DNA of 64,000 nucleotides from Brasenia schreberi (Eukaryota; Streptophyta; Magnoliopsida; Nymphaeales; Cabombaceae). The DNA lies in NCBI GenBank assembly GCA_036023115.1, contig JAYKKT010000086.1, positions 16,383,501 to 16,447,500 of the forward strand. Direction: 5' to 3'. The notes under the pieces are model-generated. The model worked only from the letters and a program-made list of their open reading frames with translations. It ran no database searches and was not told where the DNA came from. The position numbers were made by a program, and so were the translations under genes. Of the stretch, positions 35,078 to 47,067 are shown one piece after another (within the stretch, counting starts at the first letter, position 1; every line of letters starts with the position of its first letter).

Positions 35078-35952
35078 TGTCACGGGCATGATTTTTGTGG
35101 CGCATGCACCTGTGCACCCTTGTGCAACCTATATCCAGTGGCTTCAAAGAGCGCGCGCACCTGACGATGCACGGGCGGAGAGGCTTGCACCTTGCATACA
35201 GACATGCCATGGTTGGGAATGAGGTTCATTTGTATGCTTTGTATGCACCTTGTAATGGTGTGAGTCGTGTACATAGTCTAGTCGGGTTGGGTCCAAGTCA
35301 TGTGTCGAGTTGGGTCCATGTATTGAGTCGGGTTACAGCTATAGGCTAGGTTAGGAGCTGACCTAAGTGAGGTTAGGGCTAACTAAGTGAGGTTAGCCTA
35401 GGAACAATATTCCTCCAGCCATGGGCTAGGAGTTACACCAGTTGGGTCTATAAATAGACATATGCGGGTGAATGGAATTCCATTCCATTCCAAGTCCATG
35501 CGGGTTCCTATTTCCTGCAGCTCCTAGAGAGAGGTGGCTCTAGTGAGTGACCTGCTAGTGAGTGACCTGCTAGTGAGTCACACTCTCGTGTGAGAGTGGA
35601 AGCCTAGCTAGGTGAGGGATATGGAGTGTGAGAGTGAGCAGTCGAACCTTGTCCTGTTCTATCCTTTAAACTTGAAATGTTATTGATTTAACAAAGAGTT
35701 GATGTTCCTTCTTCCATGGCCATCTATGTGAGCAAGTGTGACTCTTGTCTACGTGTGCATGCGTAGGACAAAGGGAAGGCATGGAGGACTTTCACAAAGA
35801 GAGATCAAAGGGCGTGTAGCTGATGTAAATCATGGTTGATGCATATCAACCAGGAATTACTGCAGCCTGCGCATTTGAGGACAGAGGCTGATGGATGCAA
35901 GCATGTATCTTAGCCATCACAAGTGAGTTGATTCCGTTTGATACCTGTGACA
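35078..35952 (+). repeat. Gypsy-family LTR (probable 3' LTR)
   Basis: It begins TGTCACGGGCATG and ends CCTGTGACA, giving TGTCA...TGACA termini. A TATAAATAGAC box lies near 35450, about 370 bp in. A tandem AGTGAGTGACCTGCT motif occurs near 35540-35580. It shares a diagnostic block (TGGCTTCAAAGAGCGCG) with the LTR at 36105. The right end abuts pseudogene sequence. No matching 5' LTR was found to the left. Confidence 0.7.
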
Positions 35953-38218
35953 GAGTCAGCCAAGCGGGGTTGTGACCTTTGGCATGTTCCATCCACCAAC
36001 ATACTGTGCCCCACAACTGAGGCAATCGTGGCCCACTTGGGCGTGAACTCGCTTGGGGTCCCACACACAAAGGATTACTTCGGTCAGATTGAGGCCGTTG
36101 AGTTTGTCATAGGACGGGTTCCTATGGCTCCGATGGCTTCAGAGAACGCGAGCGCCAGGCGACGCATGGGCGTAGACGCACGCGCCGATTGATGTAAACC
36201 TCCCTTGTACATGTATGAGTTGTATTTGGTCCATTGTAAAGCCCGGGTGTGTTCTATGAACTTGGGCTAAGTCGAGTCGTGTGTGTAACTTGGCTTAGTG
36301 TAGTGTCGGTTCATAGTGGGCTAGGTCTAGTGGCGTGAGTTAGGTCCAACTAGGTTAGCTAGGTTGGATTGAATATGGGTTGGGTCTTATAGTTCGGTTC
36401 TTGTATGGATCGGATGTGGATCCACGGGTTTGGGTCTTGGGTCCAGTTCATAGTGCTGGTCCGGTTCATGCTTGAACCGAGTGACTCATTTGGAGGGAAC
36501 GGTTAAGCAGCTGGGAGTTGCTGGCTTAACCGATCCTTGCATGCTTGGCAAGGTGGCATTGAGACTTGCTGCGGTTATTTCCAGGTGGATGGAAGGGAGG
36601 CAGCCATCTCCTAGAATGGGGGAAACGACTGCTAGGTGTCCACGCCACAAGGCTGCAGTTGCAAACGATTCTGCACGCCTTTAAGTATGAAGCCGCAACA
36701 TATCGAGAGCAGGCTGGAGAGTTCCCACAGATCGAGTTCCCGAGTGGATTTGGGGAGTTGCTGAAGAGCTGGAGATTGGAGTGGCTGCGGACTGGCTGAA
36801 GAAGAGCAGCGGGTTCCCGTGCTGAACGCTAGAGATTCAGACCGTGGAGACGGAGCTGAAGTGCTGGAGTTCTGTGGAACGCAGGAGTTGCTGAAGTTGA
36901 AGTAGACCTGCGGACAGCACAATAGGAGGCTCGAGCGTTCCCTATTGCAACAGGGTAGCGAACCTCATCTCCAACAGTACCGCAGCATCTTTGGACAGCA
37001 GCGCAACAACCCCTTTCTTGCAGGTGGAAGCCGAGTCTTCTTTGGACAGCAAGACAGCCATGTACAATAGAGGAGTGCTGCAGCAACTGAGGTAACCGAA
37101 TGCCACCAACCGGGCGTGGAGTGTTGAGGCGTGAAGGTGAACCTGCGGACAGTTGCTGAAGTGTCTTTCCTTGCAGCAGGGTGAGTGCAGCAGGGTGCAT
37201 CCAAGTGCGTGCAGTTGTACAGCCGAGAACCATCTGTGGTAGGTTGGTTGTTCCGGCATCGAGTGGCAGCCGGACCATCTCGTGGAGACTGGTGCAGTCG
37301 GAAGTTCTGCAGCCAGGTAACTGTACATTTTGCAGCAGGTTGGCTCTTGGAGAAAAGCAACCAGGTGGGTGTCATCTTCAGCCAGTTGCAGCCGCGTGCA
37401 ACTGTATGTCCTGCGGCTAGGTGTAGCCGTGTGCAGAAGTGTGTTCTGTAGAAGGTTCAACCGAGTGTCTGTGTGTGACATAGACCCTTTATTGTAGCCA
37501 TTGCCTCACATAATAGTGAGGCCAATTCTCACAACAATCTCTTGTAACTGTGCGTGCATAGGTCTAGGTGTGTGTTATGTTTTGGTCTTAGAACGTAGAA
37601 GGCATGAAGATCGGAGGAGCTGATCCAGACTTCCTACATACTTGACATGTGATTTGGGTGAGCCAACTAGTCAAGGGGAGTCACGAGCAGGGGTTATCCG
37701 CTGAGGAACGTGTCCAGCGAAAAGAGAACACATTCCGGATTGGGGCTGATAGGATCACTCGGTGATTCTAGCCATCACAGGCCGACGAAGGCGACGAAAA
37801 ATTTAGTTTGAAAAATTGTCCCGTGACAGAGTTCACCATCAAGCACGATGATGGGGCTCTGCCTTAGAACCTACACTAGGTTGACATAATCTTAGTGGGT
37901 GTGTCTCGGACTGGTAAGACCCCTCTGGTCATATACCTGGCTTAGAAGGGCTACGAGGTCGCCAACGTGTTAGTGTTGATCGTCTTGTGCATAAACCTTC
38001 CAGCACACCTCTTTGAGATCGACCAGGACAAGGTCTTCGGGTTGACTATCAATACGCTGACACTCCAAACGATCCAAAAGGCTCGAGCCAAGACTCTTGG
38101 GTTCAGGAGCAAGAGCCCCTGCAATTACTCCAAGATGGACCATGTGAAGCAGGAGCTTGAGCAATGCGGATGCATTTTCGTATAGAACCTGCATTGGCCC
38201 ATCATCGGTAAATAGCTT
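35953..38218 (+). pseudogene. Retrocopy-like pseudogene of a PPDK regulatory protein (kinase-pyrophosphorylase, DUF299)
   Basis: Two segments, 35953-36104 and 37829-38218, form one frame once the LTR at 36105-37828 is removed. The first gives SAKRGCDLWHVPS, CPTTEAIVAHLGV and KDYFGQIEAVEF. The second continues TIKHDDGALP, then the P-loop region [45 protein letters not shown] and [13 protein letters not shown]. These are hallmarks of the bifunctional kinase/phosphatase that controls pyruvate, phosphate dikinase in chloroplasts. No frameshift occurs over about 165 codons, but five TAG stops do (37865, 37877, 37943, 38183, 38213). At least three sit where the family has Gln (CAG). No introns are visible, so a processed retrocopy is likely. 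The N-terminus and transit peptide are absent. Confidence 0.85.
36105..37828 (+). mobile_element. Solo-LTR-like element inserted in the PDRP pseudogene
   Basis: The element starts TGTCATAGGACGGG and ends CCCGTGACA. It is flanked by the 5-bp duplication GAGTT (36100-36104 and 37829-37833). Its first 80 bp matches the 35078 LTR (TGGCTTCAGAGAACGCG), so it is the same family, but it is twice as long (1724 bp). No internal coding region or second LTR was recognised. Several apparent frames in the GC-rich middle (36470-37480) have no domain. It is a solo LTR or a terminal-repeat remnant. Confidence 0.75.
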
Positions 38219-38756
38219 AACCCACTTCTAATTGAATAAAAGGCCATCAAGATTAAGTAAAAATTCTGTTAAGTTGTTCGTGTTGGCAGTCGACGGAGAA
38301 AGAGAGTCATGTATAAGCTCTAATAGAACTGAAACTCCATTATGGTGAAAGTAGGAAACAAGTTGGTTGAAGTTGAAGGTTGAGTAGAGTTGAAGATCAA
38401 ATCGGGTTCGATCGAACGATTCTGTTCATGCTGGTGCTAGCTTTACATGATTTAGACATGCCCACTTCTAGCAATCTGAAAAGCTCGACACGATCTAGAG
38501 CTGCAAACTAACTCACTTTCTTACGACAAAAATGCTTCTCTTCTTAGGGTGTTTTGAAGAGAAATAGTAATATAGTTGTATATATATTAGATAGAGTATC
38601 ATGTAAGGTTATATTCTCTAATGCCATATGAGATGTGGTTTGATAGAAAACCAGACTTGGGTTATCTCAGGAGGCGGAGATCTATCACAAATATAAAAAT
38701 CCTTAATTAGTTTAGGAATAAGATAGACAATAAGTCCTTAAGAAATATTTTTATTA
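38219..38756. other. Unassigned sequence between pseudogene and copia scrap
   Basis: No feature was recognised. The stretch becomes AT-rich from about 38560. Confidence 0.5.
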
Positions 38757-38925
38757 GATATCCCAAAGGTTCTAAGGGATATCAATTTTATCATAAGGAT
38801 CATGGTTTAATAAAAAGTAGGAATGTTAAATTCTTAGAAGAAACTAAGAATGACATTCTTAATGACGATGAATGCATTGATGATTTAGTGGATCTAGATC
38901 CGTTGTCATTTAAATCCCATGGATT
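38757..38925 (+). pseudogene. Copia polyprotein fragment (between integrase and RT)
   Basis: The plus-strand frame reads RYPKGSKGYQFYHKDHGLIK then SRNVKFLEETKND, the conserved copia region just downstream of the integrase. It decays after DLDPLSF. It is an isolated scrap with no LTR found nearby. Confidence 0.7.
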
Positions 38926-39284
38926 CTTATCCACATGAATTTCCTGAGAGTATTGAAACTTTAAGTGGACATAAAAGACCTAAAGTTAGACCGTCCTACT
39001 TAAAGGATTATCACACTTACCTATTACAGATTTGATAAGACCAAAGAGGTATGCGGAAGAAGGGGAAAATAAATACAATGGGTTGTGCATATGAATAGTT
39101 GAGATTATTGGTTTTACGAAAAAGAAGGGGAGAGTAGAACTGCTCTTATTGGATAACATCATATGTAGTTTACAAATTATTGCAAACACAAGTTAACAAT
39201 AGCTAAATCAGAAACCTTAAGGCAGCAATAAGCCACAAATTTTGTGGCAACAGAAAAAGAGGATGAAGCATACTTAACTGCCTA

Positions 39285-39425
39285 TAGAGGGTCAGCTCAT
39301 TGGCATGGCTCTTTTTTGACCCCCATCTTATTGTTGGTGAGTTCGATTCCTCGGGTAAAGCTCACTCAGCTCTGGGTTTCTCCTATCAAAAGGCTCAAGC
39401 CGTTGGCGAAGGGGAACAAGTGTTG
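39285..39425 (+). repeat. tRNA-derived SINE
   Basis: A box-A-like word GTCAGCTCATTGGCATGG (39291-39308) is followed by a good RNA polymerase III box B, GTTCGATTCC (39341-39350), at tRNA-like spacing. A non-tRNA body ends near 39425. Clear target duplications were not found. Confidence 0.5.
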
Positions 39426-41234
39426 AACCACTTGAACTGATCAAGCATTGGTTGGCTATTTGGATGTTTGATGTGTTGAAATTTGCACAGTCTCGAAGCC
39501 GACTCAAGGAAGACGAACATCATAATAACTGAGTGAGAGGAACAATGAAGGAGGAAGTAGGAGATTGGAAGACGGTTACTCGCAAAGGGTTATCACGGGA
39601 AGCTATTTTGTTTCACTGTATTGTTATTTTTTGTATTCAGTCTTATCCTTTATATGTATTTGACTTTTTCTTTCCCTGTTAAAGTCATTTTTTTATGTTT
39701 ACCTTTATAAAAGTAACACTGATTTTTTATGTAAATCTTTTTTTTAAAAGTGCAACTCATGAAATCTAAAAAGGTCATTTTTCTCGCATTTCATGGTTGA
39801 TGTTATTGAGGCCGAAAATAGCCACCAATAACTTACATCTCCCACTTAACCACTTGAGTCAATATATATGATACACTTGTATTGTCTCTCACTATTTTGG
39901 GGTTTTTCCAAGTTGTATCATTTTCTAGTTACAAGTAAATTATGCGGTTTTTCATAATCAATATATTTTTCCAGCATAACATAAAACAAAGTGTACTTCT
40001 ACACTCAAACTCTAGCATACCTCAAACCAATGTGTATAATATGTTTAGCGAACTTTTGAGATGCCTTTAGCAAAGGGATTGGTCAACATATCATCCATTG
40101 GCATATAAGATATAGATATCTCAGTCCTTTTAAGTATATCATGAACATAGTGATATTTAACTATTATATGTTTGCTTTTTGAGCTATCAGTTCCATTTTT
40201 AATAAGAGTAATTGCTGCATTATTTTCACAATAAATGATAATAGGCTCGTTGGCTATATCCAACTTCAAATCACATATGAAGCGAATTATCAAAACGATA
40301 CTTTTTGCAACTATACTACAAGCAATATACTCAGCTTTTTATATATGCAATACTATACAACCCTATTTCTTTCAAGCAGAAGAAACACCACCACCTCCAA
40401 TTTATCTAATAGACTAGCAGAGCCCATTAACGAATTATTTACTAGGTAAATGCATTTCATATGTAACCAAAAATAAAAGATCTACATCATTTGATAAATA
40501 TGAAAAAAGGGGTGGGGAAGCCAAGGAAAAGAAAGAAGGGGAAAATAAAAGATGAATTGGAGGTGGAAACAAGGAAAAGGAGAAAGGGGAGAAGACAAGC
40601 AAAAGATAAGAATAAGATGAATGCAGAAGAAAAGAAGTGCGACGACTCCCCAAGAAAAATACCGCCCGTGGACACTACAAAGTTGTCAGCACTATAGAGG
40701 GCGATGGTCCGACAGGGGATAGCAGGATATATTAACCAATATATCACGCTGTTAGTAACATGTTGGGGACAACAATAATGTGTAATACAGATAAAGAATG
40801 GGACCTGAGGAGAAACAAAGGGCGCAAGAAGTGAGAAAGAAGCTCTTAAATGGAAAATTTCACTATACAGTAACTCGACCAAAAGACAATATTTGCCCTC
40901 AAACAAAAAATCATCAGTTATACAATCATATAATGAAGCAAGAGAAAACCTATTATTATACTACAGAAGCTTCAATGCGATGGCATGCTTAGAGACCAGA
41001 TGGATTCAGCAACAAGTGCTATTCACCCCAAGCAAAATGGCAGCGACTCAAGATTTAAAATTGGCAACTTACAGAAGATACTGAGAACCTCTCTTGAGCT
41101 GGTAAACTTGCAGAGGAAGCACTGCCTAATTAAATTATGGGGGCAACTCTTATAGCTTTCTCGCAGAATTTCTTGCGAAAAGCCACCTCCCTACTGAGAC
41201 CACCTTGTATCAATCCTATATTTTCATCAAAGCT
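39426..41234. other. Gene-poor spacer with a copia scrap
   Basis: AT-rich spacer. Part of 40045-40350 is a copia RNase H scrap described separately. A purine-rich, Lys/Arg-coding but low-complexity tract occurs at 40490-40640. The last few hundred bases precede the 3' end of the CCHC gene and may hold its 3' UTR. Confidence 0.5.
40045..40350 (-). pseudogene. Copia RNase H C-terminal fragment
   Basis: The minus strand encodes CENNAAITLIKNGTDSSKSK, then IIVKYHYVHDIL and SYMPMDDMLTNPFAKGI, the typical copia RNase H tail. This is a different copy and strand from the 38757 fragment. Confidence 0.75.
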
Positions 41235-44200
41235 TCACCTTTTACTTCTTTTAGATCTACTGAAATTTGGACCTGCAAATTTAGCATGTCTACGATGCTT
41301 AGATGAACCAGATGCATCTGATGCATATCTTTGCATCCTAGAGGTTGGTGTTTGACTTGAATGATGTTCACCAGATATAGATATAGAATTCTTGAAGGCT
41401 GGCAATTGATACTTTGGCCCTTTCGTCAATGGTGTTGCAGGAGACCCCCAGCCATTGACACTTAAATCACATTGTGTGCTTGTCCTCCAGTGCTTTACTG
41501 GCCTGAACTTTCCAGCAGTAAAACATGCATCCTTTTTATACAGCAGCAAGTTCTCTTTTCCCTTAGATTTCCCAAGATCATGGGGTACTGATCTAAATTG
41601 CAAGAAGCCAAAATCTTCAGGTGGAAGACATTGAGGTGTCAATGGCTCTGATGACCTCGGATCATACTGAAAGATATTTGGCTCAACCAGCATCTTTGGA
41701 TAAGGCTATGATACACGCAAATTGAAGCATACAAAAAGTACATGTAATTGCATACATCATGCCAAACCTGATCAAACATATTGCAACCTCGTGCTAGATG
41801 CCCCTCTTCTCCACATTTATAGCATAAGGTAGATACTCTTCTGCTTTTATCTCTTGCACAACCCTGCAGAGGAAATTGCAAAAGCATTTAACTGAAATCT
41901 TGCAAATGACGAACGGGCAATTTTCATCAGCCATGACATTGCCTCCACTTACCAAGCCAGTGTGTCCGGTCTGTCCACATTTGTAGCAAGAAACCACTCT
42001 TGGGCTGCCGACAACATAATCAGCACAGCATAGGTGGCCGTATTGTCGGCAGACATAACATTGTATCTCCTGTCACCATGGAAAGCAATTGAAGATATAA
42101 TTGAAATAGTACTTAGATAATAACTTCCAAATTAAATTAAATTTACTAGTCACAGGAAATACTATATGGAATTGTGGACAACAAAAAATAAATTGCTTTT
42201 AAGAAATTATAAGGACCTTCAAGTCATCCAATTCATAGTCATTCCTACATGTCGACATATCATGCCCAAGATTCCCACAACGCAGACAGACTTTTGAGGA
42301 GTCTTTCTCGACATTGTGCCTTTCCAAGCACTTTTTGGCATGATGACCCATTTTTTTGCATATAAAGCAAGTACGCAGCTGCAAGAAATATATGCACATA
42401 ATATTACAATCATAAGGTTGCAAGTTCAGAAAACGTGTACCAATACACACTTTGAACATCAAAAGCCAGAAACATAAATAACAGGAGAATAAGTAGATCT
42501 AGTTAATCAGGACAGGATGTGAATTTGAAACATCAAGTTGGCTAGGAAAGGTTAACCTTATTTTTAGATAGTGACATTAACCTCATGAGTGCTAAAGTGG
42601 AAATAAACCAAAAGAAGACATTTATGAGAACATTTAGTAGGATACAACTTCCATAAACTTAGATATTCATTCAACTATCCCATTAGTCTCAATCAGGCCA
42701 CCTTTTTTCAATTCATAGAATGACACAGAAACTCAATTGATTTGCAGGTCATTGAACGATCTAACCTATGTCAAAGCAGTGCATGTTTGGATGTGCGCTT
42801 GAATGCAGATACAATATGGGCAATTCAATAATGAGATTTGCAACTATAACACCATGAGATATTGAAACCTATACAAAATATCTCTATCTTACCATTTGTA
42901 GTTAGTGCCGAGTTCAACAAGTTGGAAAGTGGGTAAGTGTGTCTCTAACTCAGATGCAACATTCTCAGATGCAACATCCTATTAGAAATGTCCATGTAAC
43001 ATAAAATTCAACAAGAAAGTTCTAAAACATTATGAAACATGTTAACAAGGGATGCAGGTAAAATAAATAAAAAAAGGTAATAACATTAACTTAAGCAGCT
43101 TAATGCCCAAGGGCCATGAGTATAGGTAAAGGTCTCTTATGAAATGTACAAAAGCTTCTAGTAATAAATTTGAGGCAAAAGGTGAGGAGAGTAATACCAA
43201 ATTTAGTGCACACACATCATACTAAATATAACATACATGGTAATATATTCTAAAGACAAACTCAAAGCATAAAATATGCCTACTTCAGAACATGATTGTG
43301 CAACATGGCCAAACTTCCCGCAGATGTAGCATGGCTTATGCTTTTTCAACAGACACTTTGCAGCAGAATGACCCACTTCACCACAACTATAACAAGCTCC
43401 CCACAACTCATCAGGAGGGTCAAAGTAGCGAGGTCCCCGCTGCAGACATACACATTCTGTTAGTATCAATCCTTGAGTAATAAGTTTGCCTGGGAGGATT
43501 CTAGGCACACCTAGTCTAGAGTTTTCAGAGTACCCATACGATAACATCATGAGTGCCTAACAACTTACCAGGAGCTTCCGCAATACAGTATTGTCTGACA
43601 TTGTTAGCTCTCCTGCTACAGCTTCTGGAACCTCTAAATTTTTGTCTACAGTCTAAGGCATATTAGAAAATCTATGTCAACAATAAATTCCCAACTTCTA
43701 CAACATCTGGAGCAACCAAAGGGCCAAAAGCACATATGAAAGCAGAAAAAGCAATCATAACAGCGAGATAAAGATTCTAGTACAAACATATACAGGGATA
43801 GTTTAAAAAACAAGCAAGAAAAGAAAAAGGCCAAACCAAAGCTGAGGCTTCTCCCAGACTAAGTGGGGTTAACTACATGGATTCTTGCGCTCGATTTTGT
43901 GGATATTAGCATTTTACTCCACACTAGTTGCTTCTTCCTAGTTCTCTCAAGGTCTTTCCTGAGGTCCTCACCCTCCTCAGAAACCTTCACCTAATTTTTC
44001 ACATTTTCTATTGGAGATTCATCAGCCTGCCTACATGTCCAAACTACTGTCCTAAACGTGTTTCACTCAGTTCTTCTTCTTAGTATCACACTAACTTTTT
44101 TATAATATCCTGCTTATAGATCCAGTGCTTTCTTGTATTCTGACACGCATCCAGACATGTTCGCTTCTGTAATAATCCTGGTCGATTGTCCAACACTAGC

Positions 44201-44866
44201 AACACTAGACCAATGCTTAATATTTACATTTAGTTTCAATTTCAGTGTTTCTAGCCACAAACAACTGTCGATACACTTGAACTCTCCACTAATTCATGTC
44301 ACAACCTTAGGTACATAAAAGTGGTTCTCGTTGCCATGCAATGCATACGATTTAGGTGCATAAAAATTGTACTCATTGGCATTTGGTGATGGAAGAAGGC
44401 TATTTGGAGAAGGAAATTCATCTTCTCACAACTATCAGTGTGCCGAATTAGGAATTGTAATAGTGCCTCGGAGAAACCGAATCAAAAGAGGGAGAGAGAG
44501 AGAGCAAACCAGTGTACCGTCAGCGACCTGAGCGTCTTCGTTATCAGCGTCCCACTTCTTCATCCTCTTCCTCTTCTCTTTTAGACCTTCTGGCTTGACC
44601 GTCGCCGCCAAGCCGATGATTTCGACGTCCTCTGAAGACGAGATATCGATGACGGCCAACGAGTCGGGCGAGTCTGCTTCCTTCAGATCCTCCTCCTCCA
44701 TCACCGTCTTCTTCCGTTTCGCCTTCTCCATGATCCCAACCGTCAGATCCTCGTTCGCATCATCGTCCTCGCTGCTATCCTGGAACACCACCTTCTGCTT
44801 CTGCTTCCTCGTCTTCTTCCTCGTTCTCTGTTCCTCTTCCAACCACCGCCGGCTTCTTCCGGCCAT
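41235..44866 (-). CDS. Seven-knuckle CCHC zinc-finger protein (ZCCHC7/Air-like), 475 aa, 7 exons
   Basis: Likely nuclear RNA-binding cofactor related to ZCCHC7 and yeast Air1/Air2, subunits of the TRAMP complex that feeds RNA to the exosome. Exons on the minus strand: 44866-44518, 43645-43569, 43439-43284, 42378-42217, 42069-41953, 41863-41768, 41705-41235. All have GT-AG junctions with frame kept; five internal boundaries fall between codons. Residues 1-116 are charged with a basic RKKTRKQKQK stretch and acidic runs (nuclear-type, disordered). Knuckles are CYSCGEVGHSAAKC, CYICGKFGHVAQSC, CFICKKMGHHAKKC, CLRCGNLGHDMSTC, a variant CYVCRQYGHLCC, CYKCGQTGHTGLGC (split across exons 5 and 6) and CYKCGEEGHLARGC. 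The C-terminal 150 residues end in a basic RSKRSKR. The start is the first Met after an in-frame leader typical of plant 5' UTRs. Function is inferred from knuckle number and layout. Confidence 0.88.
43853..44060 (-). mobile_element. Old RTE LINE 3' fragment in intron 1 of the CCHC gene
   Basis: Antisense words GCTTCTCCCAGACTAAGTGG and GTTAACTACATGGATTC match the LINE 3' terminus, and CTACATGTCCAAACTACTG matches its upstream part. It is much more diverged than the other copies. Confidence 0.6.
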
Positions 44867-46996
44867 CGTGAGGCGCCACAATCGACGGCGAGGAATTCGA
44901 ATGGGGAGGAGAAAGAGAAACCCTAGACCTTGGAGACGACTTCTCTTCTCAAACAAAAACACTTCGAAACTGCGCAATGAGGGCGATAGCCCACCCGGCG
45001 TGCACCACCTTGGTAGGTCAGAACCGCTCACAGTTAGTGGGTGTCCTTTAGTCGAGTTCCAAAGAACCGATTGAACTGAACCAAACCAGTGGTTTCGTTT
45101 GGTTCCTCGGCTTTCTGGTTTAATGTGGTTTATCTCGTGAAAGTAAAAGTTTGTGTAGTGAACCACGGTTTAAAGGTTGGATTCTAGAACTGAACCAATC
45201 TCTCTCTCTCTCTCCTTCATTGACATAATTTCTTGGAGATCTCATGGTTTTGGATTAAGGGTCGGGTTATTTTGATAATTTACTGATAGTGCCACACCTC
45301 AATATGAACATATCTTTTTTCAGCAATTTTCAAAATATTTTCACTCATTTTCCAAAAAAATCTCATATCTCACCTACAGTTTCTCTCTCTACTGCAAACA
45401 CTCTTTTTCGTACATTCATTGATGCCGATCTAGATCTCCGGCATCTTGTTCTGTAGTCAAATAAAATATAGCCGGACCTTGCCTCCTCTTGCACCAAAAC
45501 AAGAAAAAAAAGAAAAAGGAAAAAGAAGAGAAATCGTTCTTTCGTGCCTTGTTTTGTAATTGGATGATGCATAACCGAACCTTGCCAGAGCTCCACGAAG
45601 AGGAGTAATAGGTTTGAGTGTTTGATACAAAGAGATATTTTTGTGTTTTTTAGATATATATTCATGGATTCAGTCATATTTTTGTGTATTTGATGTTGTC
45701 AGCCCACTAAGTATAGGTGACCTACAGTTGGTGTACAAATGCATCAAAGTCACATCTCCGTATGTAGAGAGAAGATGTGATGTGCTATGTTTGGACGAAA
45801 AGATGCTATTCAGCCGCATCTCTACTTTTGAATGTAGCAACTAAATAAAAAAAAACAAGAAAAAATAAGATCGAGAAAAGACTTAAAATACATATTTTTT
45901 CGTATCTAACCAAAAATTCAATCTCAAATATATTCTCTTTTTCTTCTTCAATTCAACGAAAAATTTTGTTGATTTTTTTTAGAGTTCATTAGCTCGTTGG
46001 TTCTTCAATTCGGTTGGGCTTTTTTTGCATTGGCACGAGAAAGAAAGGGGAGGGATGGTATCAAAGGTATTTTGAGTATTTTTGAAGAAAAAAAAAGTGT
46101 GTCAATAGTAAAACGGGTGTGACATTATTTAGTTCTCTTTTAGGATTCATTCATCTTCAGTTTTAGATGCCATCAACTGTCATCACTCTTATTACACGAT
46201 TTTTTTTAACATTACTATTTACATATATAAAGAAGTACACATTTTCTTTCGGGTCCCTCTCTGTGTGCGTGTTTGTGTGTTACATGCATGCTTTAGCCTC
46301 GTTGCCTTTTACGAATAGTTGAATCAACGTTTATCTCAACACATAGGTGAGGCATTTATAAATTGTGAGCACACTTAAAAGAAAAATTTTAGTGTCATAA
46401 GTAGCAATCGTTGCTTTCAGTGAGTGAGATTGGTCGGGTCTAATGGGTCAGGCCAATATTGCCATCCCTAAGCATCACAAAGAGCTACAATAACGGCACC
46501 TCAGTAGCTTGCAGGCCGGAGAAAAGCCAAACAAGCAACGGAACTCCAAACAACAGTGAGTGTGATAAGTTTTACCCATTTGTTTTTTTTACTAGAAATG
46601 GAGACTTTCATTAAGACAATGCAAGTTACAAGGAGCTCCTAACAACACACAGAAAAACGTTATATGGGGATGTTTCAATACAAAACAATCAAGCAAGTTG
46701 CGATTAATGACAAGTATTTTCATGTCGTCATAGATGGTCTTGATCTAACTTTGTAACCACCATATTATGCTAAAGAGTTTGTAGCTGCTGAAGCTCTAGC
46801 ATCCTCATAGCAGGTCGTGTCATTGAAGAAGGTGGTTGCTTGATTAGGAAGCTGAAGAAAGATGAATCATTTTGTTGCTTTATACTCGAACCTTTGTGTC
46901 CAGTATTAGTTGTTGCATTAGCTGATGTCCCCTTCATTATTGTTATCTTTCAAATTCCTAATGCTTTTCTAAGGGTGAGTATGCATGTATCAAAGG

Positions 46997-47067
<71 letters not shown>

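Noticed and set aside
36470..37480. Several overlapping GC-rich frames of 70-180 codons
   Set aside because: They overlap on both strands inside an LTR, have Cys/Ser/Gln-biased content and no domain; chance frames in GC-rich DNA.
40490..40697. Basic Lys/Arg-rich small protein
   Set aside because: A purine-rich low-complexity tract yields Lys/Arg/Glu in any frame; there is no splice or family support.
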